Shown here piece by piece: positions 18,560 through 27,555 of a stretch of 64,000 nucleotides of DNA. The DNA is from Bifidobacterium miconisargentati (GTDB taxonomy: Bacteria > Actinomycetota > Actinomycetes > Actinomycetales > Bifidobacteriaceae). The DNA is taken from the NCBI RefSeq assembly GCF_019331675.1, contig NZ_JAHBBJ010000012.1, positions 43,707 to 107,706 of the forward strand, read 5' to 3'. Numbering within the stretch: position 1 is the stretch's first letter; every line of letters begins with the position of its first letter. The position numbers and the translations under genes were made by a program. Below the pieces are notes generated by a model. It had not been told where the DNA came from. It searched no databases and saw nothing but the letters and a program-made list of their open reading frames with translations.

Positions 18560-20290
18560 ATGGTGTCCGCACGCCGTCCAGCCACCGTCCTCACCGCCTT
18601 CGCCGCCGCCTGCGCGATGGCGCTTTCGTTGGCCTCCTGCGCCTCGGACTCCGACCGGACCGACACCGACGGCGACACCACGATCACCAGCACCTCCCTT
18701 GGGGCGGTGGCCCTGTTCACCCCGTCCGACGGCATCACGCTCAGCCAGCAGACGCCGCTGAACAAGTGGGCCAAGCTCACGCCCGACATCACCGACGCGC
18801 TGATCGACGCCGGATTCAAGAAGGGGGACATCTCCCACACCACCTCCGATTCGCTCGACAAGCAGAGCCGCGCGATCCAGGACTACGTGGTCGACCATCT
18901 GTCCAGCAAGGGCGAGACGAGCGATTCGGGCATCACCATCACCCCCGAGAACACGACGCTGCTGGTCGCCCCGGTGGTGGAAGCCGACGCCTCCACACGC
19001 CAGTACGGCGATTACGTGAGCCAGGAGCTCAGCACCAGCGGCGATGAGGTGACCACCGAAGGCTCCGCCGACGCAGAAACCGACACGGGGGCCTCCGCCG
19101 GCACGAACGATTCATCCACCTCATCCGGTTCGTCCAGTTCGTCCGGTTCGGACAAGTCATCGTCGAAGGGTGACACCTCCGCCGATTCGTCCGATGGCGG
19201 TACCGATGGCACCAATACCGTCAAAGCCACGGAGGACGACGCGCAGGCCGAGGCCGTGGACCGTCTGGTCTCCTCGCTGAAGCTGGCCAAGGAGTCCGGC
19301 ATGCATGTGGTGCTGCTGGGCAACAGCATCGAGGGATACCGGCCGGACGCCTTCGCGAAATTCTCGGACGCACAGGCCATCGGCCGTCTGCAGGCGGAGA
19401 AGATCGTCGCCAAGCTGCAGCTCACCAAGGCCAGCAAGGACAACCCCAAGTACATCGAGGTGCTGCTGCCGTACACCCCGGCGGACGCCAAGGGCACGGC
19501 GGGCGACTCCACGTTCGCACGCGAGGCGTTCCGTGGCATCTGGCAGGTGCTCGGCGCGTATTACCAGAAGGGCGTGGTGAAATCGCCTTCGGGTACGCTG
19601 GACGCCAAGACCACCGAGAACGACTGGCAGCTCGTGGCATATGACGCCTCCAAGGAGGGGTCCAGCGCCAAAGCGCTCTCCGCACGCCTGGCCACGGACG
19701 ACGGGGCCGACTCCCCCACGCGCATCGACGCCGTCCTCGCGCTTAACGACTACGTGGCCTCCGAAGTGGTCACCGAACTGGACGATCTCGGATACACCGG
19801 TTCAGCCGCGGACATCAACCCGCAGATCACCATCTCCGGCATCGTGGGCAACATCACCGGCAAGAAGGATCTGAGCCGTCAGGCCGTGCCGGATCCGATC
19901 AAGTCCCCGGAGAACGACGACGCCAACACGTCGGACAGCTCCGGCAGCGGCAAGGACTCCACCGCCACGGACAAGGCCAAGGACGCGCAGTGGCCGCTGG
20001 TGACCGGATATGGCGCATATGTGTCGAACATCCCGTCCGTGGTCAACGGCAAGCAGTGGATGACCGGCATGGAAAACCGCAAGGCGCTCGCCTCGGACAT
20101 CGCCGAGGCCTGCACGAGGCTCAACAAGGGCCAGGAACTGGAATCCATGGTTTCCGTGCGCAACACCCAGGTGGGCGGCGTCAAGAAGGTGCCGACCATC
20201 AACGAGCCGCTTCTGGCCGTCAGCGCCAGCAACCTCAAGGCCACGCTCATCGACCCCGGCTACATCACCCTCGCCGACGCCGGCCTGTGA
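18560..20290 (+). CDS. Periplasmic-binding-like lipoprotein (sugar-type), orphan
   Basis: This 576-residue protein has a signal peptide (basic start MVSARRP, hydrophobic core) and a lipobox LASC near residue 32, so it is a membrane-anchored lipoprotein. The body resembles the type-1 periplasmic sugar-binding fold (Peripla_BP_4, XylF-like): paired strands such as HVVLLGNSIEGYRPDAFA, the LALNDYVASEVVTELDDLG region and a closing TINEPLLAVSASNL. It is oddly interrupted by a Ser/Thr/Gly/Asp-rich insert around residues 175-240 and a second one around 455-480. No ABC permease or ATPase is adjacent, so its partner is unknown. The start at 18560 follows AAGGAGG; the frame opens earlier without a site. 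Confidence 0.78.
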   Translation: MVSARRPATVLTAFAAACAMALSLASCASDSDRTDTDGDTTITSTSLGAVALFTPSDGITLSQQTPLNKWAKLTPDITDALIDAGFKKGDISHTTSDSLDKQSRAIQDYVVDHLSSKGETSDSGITITPENTTLLVAPVVEADASTRQYGDYVSQELSTSGDEVTTEGSADAETDTGASAGTNDSSTSSGSSSSSGSDKSSSKGDTSADSSDGGTDGTNTVKATEDDAQAEAVDRLVSSLKLAKESGMHVVLLGNSIEGYRPDAFAKFSDAQAIGRLQAEKIVAKLQLTKASKDNPKYIEVLLPYTPADAKGTAGDSTFAREAFRGIWQVLGAYYQKGVVKSPSGTLDAKTTENDWQLVAYDASKEGSSAKALSARLATDDGADSPTRIDAVLALNDYVASEVVTELDDLGYTGSAADINPQITISGIVGNITGKKDLSRQAVPDPIKSPENDDANTSDSSGSGKDSTATDKAKDAQWPLVTGYGAYVSNIPSVVNGKQWMTGMENRKALASDIAEACTRLNKGQELESMVSVRNTQVGGVKKVPTINEPLLAVSASNLKATLIDPGYITLADAGL

Positions 20291-20296
20291 TTCCCG

Positions 20297-20920
20297 CTAT
20301 CCCACCGGTTTCAACGCGATTCTTTTGTTTCCGGTGACGTGTTCCGGGTCCATGTAATCCGCGGCGCCGCGTTTGAGACCCCAATGCAGGCATCGGTCCC
20401 CGCAATGGTCCGACTCGCCTTCGACCGTGCCGATGACCTGCCCGCGCGCCACCTTCGAGCCGACCGCGAAGTGGGTGCCTGCCGGTTCGAAGGTGGAGAT
20501 CACGCCGTTGGAGTGCCGCACGCTGACCACGTCCTTGCCGGCTACCTTGCCGGCGAAGCTCACCGTCCCGGCTTTCGGCGCGAGTATGGCCGTGCCCGTT
20601 TCGGCCGCAAGGTCGACCCCGCGATGCCCTGGCGACCAGGCGTTCAACGGACGTTCGAACTCTTGTTCGATGACCACCGTCTCGACGGGCCAGCCATAGG
20701 GAGCCTCGCATTGCGAGATCTCGGCGCCGGGATTCACCGACATCTCTCCGGCGTTCGCGTCCACGATCCCGATTCCCAATGCCAAGACCAATCCGGCGAC
20801 TGATGCGCACGCGATCGCGAGATCGACGTGCCGCCGTCTGCGTTCGTCCCGCAGTCGTTCCCATTCGCGCCGTTTCGCCGCCCGAATCGCCTCGTCGCGC
20901 CGCCAATCGTACATGTTCAT
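20297..20920 (-). CDS. M23-family peptidase-like membrane protein
   Basis: This 207-residue protein has a charged N-terminus with about ten Arg, one membrane span (about 32-53) and an extracellular M23/LytM-like domain. Zinc ligands H99 and D103 are in PGHRGVDLAAETG, and a third His is in CLHWGLKRG. The His that normally precedes it (HxH) is replaced by C177, and the mid-domain catalytic His is also not evident, as in many actinobacterial CLHWG-type members. It may therefore be non-catalytic or a divergent enzyme of peptidoglycan remodelling. The start follows GGGAAGGGG. It converges with the lipoprotein gene across 6 nt. Confidence 0.85.
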   Translation of the reverse strand: MNMYDWRRDEAIRAAKRREWERLRDERRRRHVDLAIACASVAGLVLALGIGIVDANAGEMSVNPGAEISQCEAPYGWPVETVVIEQEFERPLNAWSPGHRGVDLAAETGTAILAPKAGTVSFAGKVAGKDVVSVRHSNGVISTFEPAGTHFAVGSKVARGQVIGTVEGESDHCGDRCLHWGLKRGAADYMDPEHVTGNKRIALKPVG

Positions 20921-21037
20921 GTCAAAGCCCCTTCCCCATTGATGGAAGACCACTGCAATCCGGAGCGGCCCGTTCGTGCCTCCCCGTGCCGGCATCGGTA
21001 CCGGCAGATTCCACCCTGGGGCATGGCCGATAGCGTC

Positions 21038-21077
21038 GTCCAGTCGAAACGGGGTATGTGGTTCGAGCTTGCAGAGT
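21038..21077. repeat. 40-bp dispersed repeat, copy 1
   Basis: The sequence starting GTCCAGTCGAAACGGGGTAT matches 33563-33602 at 35 of 40 positions. It lies in the 20921-21207 gap, which is otherwise the promoter region for the membrane protein at 21208. Confidence 0.7.
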
Positions 21078-21207
21078 TATCCACATCAGCAGAGCCGGTT
21101 CCATAAACGCTGCTTGGCGGTCATTTTCGGCCGCCTACCCTGACTGCATGGCATAATGAGGACTGGCATCGGCACGAATCGCCGCAACGACGCAAGAGGG
21201 GAAGCCA

Positions 21208-22032
21208 GTGAAGGTCTGCGAAGTGCCGCTCAGTGTGAATCCGTTCAGCCAGGGCAACATCGAGCCGATGATCATGATCGGCGTCGGCGCGGGCGGGGTG
21301 ATGGCCACGCTGGCCCTGGCGCTCAGGTTCTTCCGAAAGCCCGGCATGTGGCGTGCGCATCCCCAATCGGCGGCATGGTATGCGGCCATCGCGGCGATCC
21401 AGACGTTCATCGCGACAGCCGTCGGCATGACCATGGGTTCATGGCACCGTGGTGTGTCCCCACATACATTGGAGCGGGCTTGCGGCATATCGGATCTGCA
21501 CGTGAACGGCGGCATGACCTTCGCCTGGCTCGAAGACCCCGGGTACCCGTATCTGGGAGGAGAATCCCGCTATGGCCCGATATGGTTCACGAATGGAGGG
21601 AAAGCCGTCGCCGGAGGCATCACGCTGCAGGGCGATACGGCGACCCTGTATCAGGGCGATTACGACAGCAACATCACGGTGAACGTGCATGATGCCGGCG
21701 AAACGGTGTTCCTGCATCTCTTTTTCATGGCCCTGATCATGTTCCTGATGCTGTTCGTGGCATTTACGGTCGTAATGGCCAGAAAGCCCATCGAGGATGA
21801 GCCCACCATGGCGTTCGTCACGTGGCTCTGCGTCTTCATCATCGTCCTCATGACCGGCATCAGCATCCCGGTGGTCGACGCCCGCTGGATCGTCCCCATC
21901 ACACTGGCGCTGCTGCTCGAGGATATCGCGGCGTTCGCCGGACCGTTCCTGTTGGCCGGATGGCTGAGGAAGAGACGCAAATCCCAGCCGAGTCCTGATG
22001 CTCCTGCGCGTCGGACGGATGAGCACGCTTGA
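21208..22032 (+). CDS. Polytopic membrane protein, unknown function
   Basis: This 274-residue protein has about five membrane spans: about 22-43, 52-75, 170-193, 205-228 and 235-262. A roughly 90-residue, probably outside, loop between spans 2 and 3 is rich in Gly, Tyr and Trp (DPGYPYLGGESRYGPIWF). The C-terminus is basic and hydrophilic. The GTG start at 21208 follows GAGGGGA. I do not recognise the family. It stands alone and is followed by a terminator shared with tRNA-Asn. Confidence 0.75.
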   Translation: MKVCEVPLSVNPFSQGNIEPMIMIGVGAGGVMATLALALRFFRKPGMWRAHPQSAAWYAAIAAIQTFIATAVGMTMGSWHRGVSPHTLERACGISDLHVNGGMTFAWLEDPGYPYLGGESRYGPIWFTNGGKAVAGGITLQGDTATLYQGDYDSNITVNVHDAGETVFLHLFFMALIMFLMLFVAFTVVMARKPIEDEPTMAFVTWLCVFIIVLMTGISIPVVDARWIVPITLALLLEDIAAFAGPFLLAGWLRKRRKSQPSPDAPARRTDEHA

Positions 22033-22035
22033 AAA

Positions 22036-22067
22036 ACAGCGAAGCCCCTTGGTATCCAAGGGGCTTC
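22036..22067. terminator. Bidirectional hairpin between membrane protein and tRNA-Asn
   Basis: GAAGCCCCTTGG (22041-22052) pairs with CCAAGGGGCTTC (22056-22067). On the minus strand TTTTT follows, ending the tRNA transcript. Confidence 0.85.
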
Positions 22068-22070
22068 GTA

Positions 22071-22146
<76 letters not shown>

Positions 22147-22294
22147 ATAATTATTGCGCCCAAGATTTCTCTCGCGCACAAGTCATGTATATTACACGTC
22201 TCCTGCGGAAATGCAAATCACGCTCGCTCAAAGCATGTCGTGCACGGAATTACGCGGGATCGGCCCTTTTTTCAATGTACCCGCGGATTCGCCA

Positions 22295-23155
22295 TTAGTC
22301 TTTCCGCAGCGAGCGCAGCAGCGCGATCTCCTCGCGGTGCGTGGCGGGCGTCTGTTCCTTGGTTTCCAGGATCATCGGCAGCTTGGACAGCACCGGGTCG
22401 TTGACCAGCCGGGTGAAGAACGGCATGCCGAGCTGGCCGTCGCCGATGTTGGCGTGACGGTCCTTGTGCGAGTTCAGACCGAACTGCGAGTCGTTGACGT
22501 GGATGGCCTTGACGTTGGCGAGGCCGATGACGCGGTCGAGTTCGTCCATCACGCCGTCGTAGTCGCCGGTCAGGTCGTAGCCACCGTCCAGCAGGTGGCA
22601 GGTGTCGATGGTCACGCCGATGCGTGCGACCTGTTCCACGCCGTCCATGATGGTGGCGAGTTCTTCGAAGGTGCGTCCGCATTCGGTGCCTTTGCCGGCC
22701 ATGGTTTCCAGCAGCACCATGATGTCGGTGCCGTCGGTGGAGTCGAACACCCGGTTGAGTCCGTCGGCGATCAGTCGCAGGCCGGTTTCGGCGCCTTGCC
22801 CCACGTGGGAGCCGGGGTGGATGTTGAGGTAGACCTCCTGACCGGCCTCTTTGATCGGGGCGAGCAGTCGGATGTCCTCGGCGAGCGCCCGGATGGCGAA
22901 TTCGCGTTTGTCCGGGTCCTTGGCGGCGAAGTTGTAGACGTAGGGCGCGTGGACGACGAGCGGACCGTATCCTTCCGTCACCAGTCGTTCGCCGAATCCG
23001 GCCGCGCCCGTGGGCGTGAGCGACTTGGAGACGCTGCCGTACGGCGAGCGCGGGAAGAACGCGAAGGTGGTGCCGTCTTCGTCGTGCGAACGTTTGAGCA
23101 GCGCGTTCCATCCGCCCGAGGCGGACAGGTGCGATCCGATGAACAGTCCGGTCAT
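22295..23155 (-). CDS. nfo: Endonuclease IV (AP endonuclease)
   Basis: This 286-residue zinc enzyme cleaves at abasic sites in base-excision repair. Family signatures are GSHLSASGGW at the N-terminus, LLETMAGKGTE, TIDTCHLLDGGYD, KAIHVNDSQFGLNSHKDRH and MILETKEQTP, covering the metal-binding residues. The start follows AAGGAGA. It is followed on the same strand by nothing closer than the tRNA; its promoter lies before 23155. Confidence 0.96.
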   Translation of the reverse strand: MTGLFIGSHLSASGGWNALLKRSHDEDGTTFAFFPRSPYGSVSKSLTPTGAAGFGERLVTEGYGPLVVHAPYVYNFAAKDPDKREFAIRALAEDIRLLAPIKEAGQEVYLNIHPGSHVGQGAETGLRLIADGLNRVFDSTDGTDIMVLLETMAGKGTECGRTFEELATIMDGVEQVARIGVTIDTCHLLDGGYDLTGDYDGVMDELDRVIGLANVKAIHVNDSQFGLNSHKDRHANIGDGQLGMPFFTRLVNDPVLSKLPMILETKEQTPATHREEIALLRSLRKD

Positions 23156-23272
23156 GGGAGTCTCTCCTTGTGATGTTCCTGCTGCGTTCCGGCCATGATA
23201 CCGTCACGTCCCGCGTGTGGCCCGACCGCTGCGATCTCTCCGCGGGGCGAGCGGATGGGTAGAGGCCCACCG

Positions 23273-24316
23273 CTACATGCTGACCTTGGTCAGGGGCATG
23301 GCCGAGTCGATGGCGAAGTCGGGTGCGCTGGGGGCCACGCCGGCCTCCACGAGGTTGACGCCGAGCATGGCCACCATGGCGCCGTTGTCCGTGCAGAGTT
23401 TGATCTGCGGGATGCGCACTTCCACGCCGTGCTTGTCGCCGTATTCGAGGAGTTTGGCCCTCAGCTGCGAGTTGGCGGAGAAGCCGCCGCCCACGATGAG
23501 CGTGTTGGAATCGTATTGCTCGCAGCCGCGCATGGCCTTGCGGGCGAGCACGGTGGCCACGGAGTCGGCCAAGGACGCGCATACGTCGTCCACGGGGATT
23601 TCGTGTCCGGCGGCCTGTTCGCTTTCCACCCAGCGGGCCACGGCGGTCTTGACGCCGGAGAAGCTGAAGTCGTAGGGGTGCGCGGCACCGGCCTTGCCTT
23701 GAGTCAGGCCCTGGGGCACGCGGATGGCGTGCGGGTCTCCGTGCTGGGCGTGACGGTCGATGTGCGGGCCGCCCGGGTAGGGGAAGCCGAGCAGGCGGGC
23801 CACCTTGTCGAAGCATTCGCCGGCGGCGTCGTCCAGCGTGGTGCCGACCACGTCGATCTTGCGGGGCATGTCCTCCACGTGCAGCAGGGAGGTGTGGCCG
23901 CCGGAGACGATGAGGGCCAGCGTGTCCGGCGGGAAGGCGCCGAACTGCAGCTGGGTGACCGCGATGTGTCCGATCACGTGGTTGATGCCGTACAGGGGTT
24001 TGCCGGACGCCCATGCGAGGGCCTTGGCTCCGGAGACGCCCACGGCGAGGCAGCCGGCGAGACCGGGGCCGGCGGACACGGCGATGGCGTCGATGTCGGC
24101 GAGCGTCATGTTCGCGTCGGCAAGCGCCTTGGAGACGCAGGGCACGAATGCTTCGGCGTGCGCGCGCGAGGCGATTTCGGGGATGACGCCGCCGTATCGC
24201 GCGTGTTCCTCCATGGAGGAGGCCACCACGTTGGACAGCAGTTCGCGGCCGCGCACGATGGCCGCCGCGGTCTCGTCGCAGGTGGATTCGATGCCCAGTA
24301 CGATCGGTTCGCTCAT
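23273..24316 (-). CDS. tsaD: tRNA N6-threonylcarbamoyladenosine synthase subunit TsaD
   Basis: This 347-residue ASKHA-fold protein transfers the threonylcarbamoyl group to A37 of ANN-decoding tRNAs. IESTCDETAAAIV starts the ATPase fold; the metal-binding HxxxH is NHVIGHIAV, and LIVSGGHTSLL and VVGGGFSANSQLR follow. Its ATG overlaps the rimI stop (ATGA), completing tsaB-rimI-tsaD. The partner TsaE is also in this cluster. Confidence 0.97.
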   Translation of the reverse strand: MSEPIVLGIESTCDETAAAIVRGRELLSNVVASSMEEHARYGGVIPEIASRAHAEAFVPCVSKALADANMTLADIDAIAVSAGPGLAGCLAVGVSGAKALAWASGKPLYGINHVIGHIAVTQLQFGAFPPDTLALIVSGGHTSLLHVEDMPRKIDVVGTTLDDAAGECFDKVARLLGFPYPGGPHIDRHAQHGDPHAIRVPQGLTQGKAGAAHPYDFSFSGVKTAVARWVESEQAAGHEIPVDDVCASLADSVATVLARKAMRGCEQYDSNTLIVGGGFSANSQLRAKLLEYGDKHGVEVRIPQIKLCTDNGAMVAMLGVNLVEAGVAPSAPDFAIDSAMPLTKVSM

Positions 24317-24945
24317 GATTGCCGCTCCTGTTCCTTGTCTTGCCGCGTTTCGTCTGCCGTAGTCGTGGTTTGCGATGATGCCGGGGCCTGCGTTTCCGGG
24401 GCCGTTTCCTTCGTCCGGCCTGCCTCGTCCGCCATCTGCGCCGCGCTTTGGAAGCCGACCACGCGCGGCTGGAGGTCCAACGCCATCACGTAGGCGTCGA
24501 TGCCTTCGGGCTGGTAGTAGCGTTTGCGCAGGCCGATGCGTTCGAAGCCGAAGCCGCGGTAGAGGGCGATGGCCGGTTCGTTGACCACGCTGACCTCCAG
24601 CAGCATGCGTTGCGCGCCTTGTGCCGTGGCGCGTGCGATGAGTTCGCTCATCAGCGTGCGGGCGATGCCTTGTCTCTGGTAGTCGCGGCCCACACCCACG
24701 TCCATGATCTCCGCGTCCTCGCCGTCGTACCAGTAGCCGGCGAATCCACGGACGGCGTCGTTCGCATCGTCAGTGTCACCGGTACCGTCATCGTCGATGT
24801 CGAACACGTACGTGCGTCCCGGCATGGTCAGTTCCTGGCGTACGGACGCCTCGCTCCAGGCGTGGTTGCCGAAAAGTTCGACCTCCAGCGCGCGCATGGC
24901 GGCGACGGCCCGTTCGTGGTCCAGTTCGTTCAGGTCGATGATCAT
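24313..24945 (-). CDS. rimI: Ribosomal-protein-alanine N-acetyltransferase-like GNAT
   Basis: This 210-residue GNAT acetyltransferase acts on protein N-termini (S18 in E. coli). The acetyl-CoA site is DVGVGRDYQRQGIARTLM, followed by VSVVNEPAIALYRGFGFERIG and KRYYQPEGIDAYVM. After the domain, about 45 residues form a Gln/Thr/Glu-rich tail absent from most RimI proteins. It overlaps tsaB (ATGA) upstream and tsaD downstream, the classical context. The start at 24945 fits the overlap; there are longer upstream frames but they lie inside tsaB. Confidence 0.93.
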   Translation of the reverse strand: MIIDLNELDHERAVAAMRALEVELFGNHAWSEASVRQELTMPGRTYVFDIDDDGTGDTDDANDAVRGFAGYWYDGEDAEIMDVGVGRDYQRQGIARTLMSELIARATAQGAQRMLLEVSVVNEPAIALYRGFGFERIGLRKRYYQPEGIDAYVMALDLQPRVVGFQSAAQMADEAGRTKETAPETQAPASSQTTTTADETRQDKEQERQS

Positions 24946-25757
24946 CAGGCCGTACGCTCCGCGCCCTCGTGGCCGAGCACGTGCTTGAGCGGGGCCGGAA
25001 TCTCGGCGTCCGGACGGCGCAGGTAGAGCGGTTCGACCGGGGCGTCCGGGTCGTGTTCGGCGTTGAGTGCCGCTTCGGTGGCGAAGATGCCGAGTCCCTG
25101 CGCGCCCTGGTCGAGGACGGAGGAGTCGGTGATGTCGCCGATCGATTCGATGCCGTCCAGCACGGCCGCGTACTTTTCGGCACCGTGGCCGATCACGTCC
25201 ACCACCACGTCGCCCTCGACGGTCTGACGGTATGTGCGCACGGCTTCGTTGACGCGCTCGACGATGGAGGCCGGGTAGTCGATGTCCATGGCGATGAGCG
25301 GCTTGGCGATGTCCTGTCCGTCGGTGCCGGCGCCTTCGACCGGGCTCGGGCACAGTTCGAAGTACAGCTGCTTGCGGCGCGCGTCGTTGACGGCGAGCGT
25401 GAGCACGTGGAAGGTGCTGGTATCACCGAGCGTGCCGGCCTTGCCGCGGCGGATGAGGTTCCATTGCGCCTGCGGTTCGAGCACGTTCTGGCCGAGCAGC
25501 TTCGCGCCGGTGGCGAAGGCCAGCGCCTTGGCGGCCACGATGCCGGCGCGCAGGCCGGTGAACGGTGCCGGGCCCACGCCCACCACGATCTCGTCCAGGT
25601 CGGAGGGCTTGAGGCCGGCGTCCGCCACCACACGGGCGATGTTGCCTTGCAGTTTCTCCACATGGGTGCGCGAATCGGTCTCCACGATGGGCTCATGCCC
25701 TGCCACGCCGACCGTGGAACCGAATGAGGTGTCAATCACCAGCGTATGCGTCACCAT
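24945..25757 (-). CDS. tsaB: tRNA t6A biosynthesis protein TsaB
   Basis: This 270-residue protein is the regulatory partner of TsaD in t6A formation. The ASKHA-like N-terminus reads LVIDTSFGSTVGV and the conserved VGVGPAPFTGLRAGI segment follows. The start at 25757 (MVTHTLVIDTS) follows AGGAGGATTGC; the ATG at 25784 lacks a site. It is followed by rimI with an ATGA overlap. Confidence 0.95.
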   Translation of the reverse strand: MVTHTLVIDTSFGSTVGVAGHEPIVETDSRTHVEKLQGNIARVVADAGLKPSDLDEIVVGVGPAPFTGLRAGIVAAKALAFATGAKLLGQNVLEPQAQWNLIRRGKAGTLGDTSTFHVLTLAVNDARRKQLYFELCPSPVEGAGTDGQDIAKPLIAMDIDYPASIVERVNEAVRTYRQTVEGDVVVDVIGHGAEKYAAVLDGIESIGDITDSSVLDQGAQGLGIFATEAALNAEHDPDAPVEPLYLRRPDAEIPAPLKHVLGHEGAERTA

Positions 25758-25830
25758 GCAATCCTCCTGCGTCACATCGGCCACCGGCCGCGAAAAAGCC
25801 TTTAAGAGTCTACAACCAGTCCTCTAGGAA

Positions 25831-26394
25831 TCAGAGCGCGAACGACGCCCAACGCGGCCCGACCGGCACGAAGGTCACGGTGCGCTCGCCGTCGCCGGTC
25901 AGTTCACCGCCCTCATCCGTCACCGCGGCGGCGTCCAACGGGCGGGCGATGTGAATCTCCAACCGTTCCGGCGCCAACGCGGTGGCCATCTGCTCGCCCC
26001 ACTCCATGAGCACCACGGTGTGCTCGCCGGGATCCTCCAGCTCCTCGTCCAAGCCCAGCGACTCCAGTTCGTCCAGGAGCCGACCGACCGCGTCCTGTCC
26101 GGGCGCGTAGGAGGAGCCGCCGAGACGGTAGGCGTCCACGTGCACCAGGTGCGCGGGGGTGCCGTCCGCGAATCGTCCGTCGAGCTCACGGGCGATGGTG
26201 AAGGTGGGCGACACGATGGGTTCGATGATGGCCAGGCCCGCGCCGAATCCCTGCGCGAACGTGGTCTTGCCCGCGCCCAGCGGCCCGGACAGGAGCAGTA
26301 CGTCACCGCCATGCACCCGTTGCGCCACGCGCCGGCCCAGTTCCTGCATATCCTCGCCGGTCGGCACCGCCACCGTGATGTTCTCCACACTCAT
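25831..26394 (-). CDS. tsaE: tRNA t6A biosynthesis ATPase TsaE
   Basis: This 187-residue P-loop ATPase drives t6A synthesis. Walker A is SGPLGAGKTTFAQG, then IVSPTFTIARE and LVHVDAYRLG are the family motifs; VVLMEWGEQM is the Walker B region. The ATG at 26394 (MSVENITVAVPTG) has better spacing to GGAAAGG than the GTG two codons earlier. It lies between holA and tsaB. Confidence 0.95.
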   Translation of the reverse strand: MSVENITVAVPTGEDMQELGRRVAQRVHGGDVLLLSGPLGAGKTTFAQGFGAGLAIIEPIVSPTFTIARELDGRFADGTPAHLVHVDAYRLGGSSYAPGQDAVGRLLDELESLGLDEELEDPGEHTVVLMEWGEQMATALAPERLEIHIARPLDAAAVTDEGGELTGDGERTVTFVPVGPRWASFAL

Positions 26395-26430
26395 GTTCAC
26401 AACCTTTCCGTTAATTAATCCCCGACCCCG

Positions 26431-27402
26431 CTACCGGCCCTTGCGGGCGATGTCCTCGATGCACCGTTCCAGCGCGTACATGGGGTCGCCGCCGTTCGTC
26501 TTGCTCTGCTCGTCCGCCCAGGCGAGCATGCGGATGCAGTGCGCGAGCCCCGGCGAGGTCCATCCGCCGAGCTGGCGCATCGCGTTCTTCAGCACCCACG
26601 GGTTCGTCTTGGCCTCGGCCTGCGAGATGGTGCCGGCCTTCACCGCGGACGCCTTGGCGATGGTCCTGAGCTTCATGGCGAGCGCGCCGATCAACGCTAT
26701 CGGGTCGGTGCCCTGTTCCACGGCCGAGCGCATCATCACGATGGCCTCGGCGGTGCGCCCCTCCACGGCCTTGTCCGCCACGGCGAAACCGGTGACCTGC
26801 GGGTTGGCGGTCAGGTACTGGTTCACACGGTCCAGGCCGATGGGGTTGTCGTCGAAGTCGAAACACAATTGTTCGCACATGGCGGCCAGTTCGCCGGTCT
26901 TGCCGCCAAGCACGGAGACGAGCTGCTGGGCGGCCATCGGCTCCACGCGCCGGCCGCGTTTCTCGAACTGGGCGATGGTGAAGTTGAGTTGCGCGTCCGG
27001 CTTCTTCAAGTCCGGCACGTCCTCCTTGCGGGCACCCGCCTTGACGAGTTGGTCGAGCACGCGCTTGCCCTTCGCGCCGCCTTCATGCTGACAGATCACC
27101 ACGCTGGAGTTCGCCGGGTCCTTGGCGGCCTCCTTGGTGTAGGCCACAACTGATTCGGCGAGTTTCTCGTCCGCGTTCTGGAGGTTGAGGATCTTGACCA
27201 CGGCCACGTCGGAAAGGAGCGATGGGCTTACGGCCTCGTCGAAGGCGTACCTGTCGGCGCCGGTGGCGTCCAGTTCGATGAGTTCGGCATCCGGACGGGC
27301 CTTGAGCGCCTCGACGCACAGTTCCTTGACGCGCTCGCCGTTGAGGTACGAGTCTCCCCCGGGCACCACCGTCACCGGTGCCTTCGCTGCTGATTTGGCC
27401 AT
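26431..27402 (-). CDS. holA: DNA polymerase III subunit delta
   Basis: This 323-residue clamp-loader subunit has the expected layout: N-terminal AAA+-like domain with GGDSYLNGERVKELC and LSDVAVVKILNLQN, then NFTIAQFEKRGRRVEP, and a helical C-terminal collar. The start at 27402 (MAKSAAKAPVTVVPGGD) follows GGGGAG and is preferred over a longer frame. It precedes tsaE by 36 nt. Confidence 0.92.
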   Translation of the reverse strand: MAKSAAKAPVTVVPGGDSYLNGERVKELCVEALKARPDAELIELDATGADRYAFDEAVSPSLLSDVAVVKILNLQNADEKLAESVVAYTKEAAKDPANSSVVICQHEGGAKGKRVLDQLVKAGARKEDVPDLKKPDAQLNFTIAQFEKRGRRVEPMAAQQLVSVLGGKTGELAAMCEQLCFDFDDNPIGLDRVNQYLTANPQVTGFAVADKAVEGRTAEAIVMMRSAVEQGTDPIALIGALAMKLRTIAKASAVKAGTISQAEAKTNPWVLKNAMRQLGGWTSPGLAHCIRMLAWADEQSKTNGGDPMYALERCIEDIARKGR

Positions 27403-27555
27403 GCGTCCATCTCCCCACACAGCTTGGACAAGCGTTGGCGGCCGGCGCATTCGGCGGCCCCAACGTCTCGGCGCATCGATATGCGGGATTCCCGTGCCGT
27501 CTGCGCGCATAATAGGTGGTGACGCACTCGCCAATTCCGGCAGTTTGGAGGAATC

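Noticed and set aside
21077..21085. DnaA box (TTATCCACA)
   Set aside because: It is a single site at the end of a repeat, with no cluster of boxes or dnaA nearby. Chance is enough to explain it.
22154..22294. Gene between tRNA-Asn and nfo
   Set aside because: Frames here run into nfo on the wrong strand and have no ribosome site. It is a promoter or spacer region.
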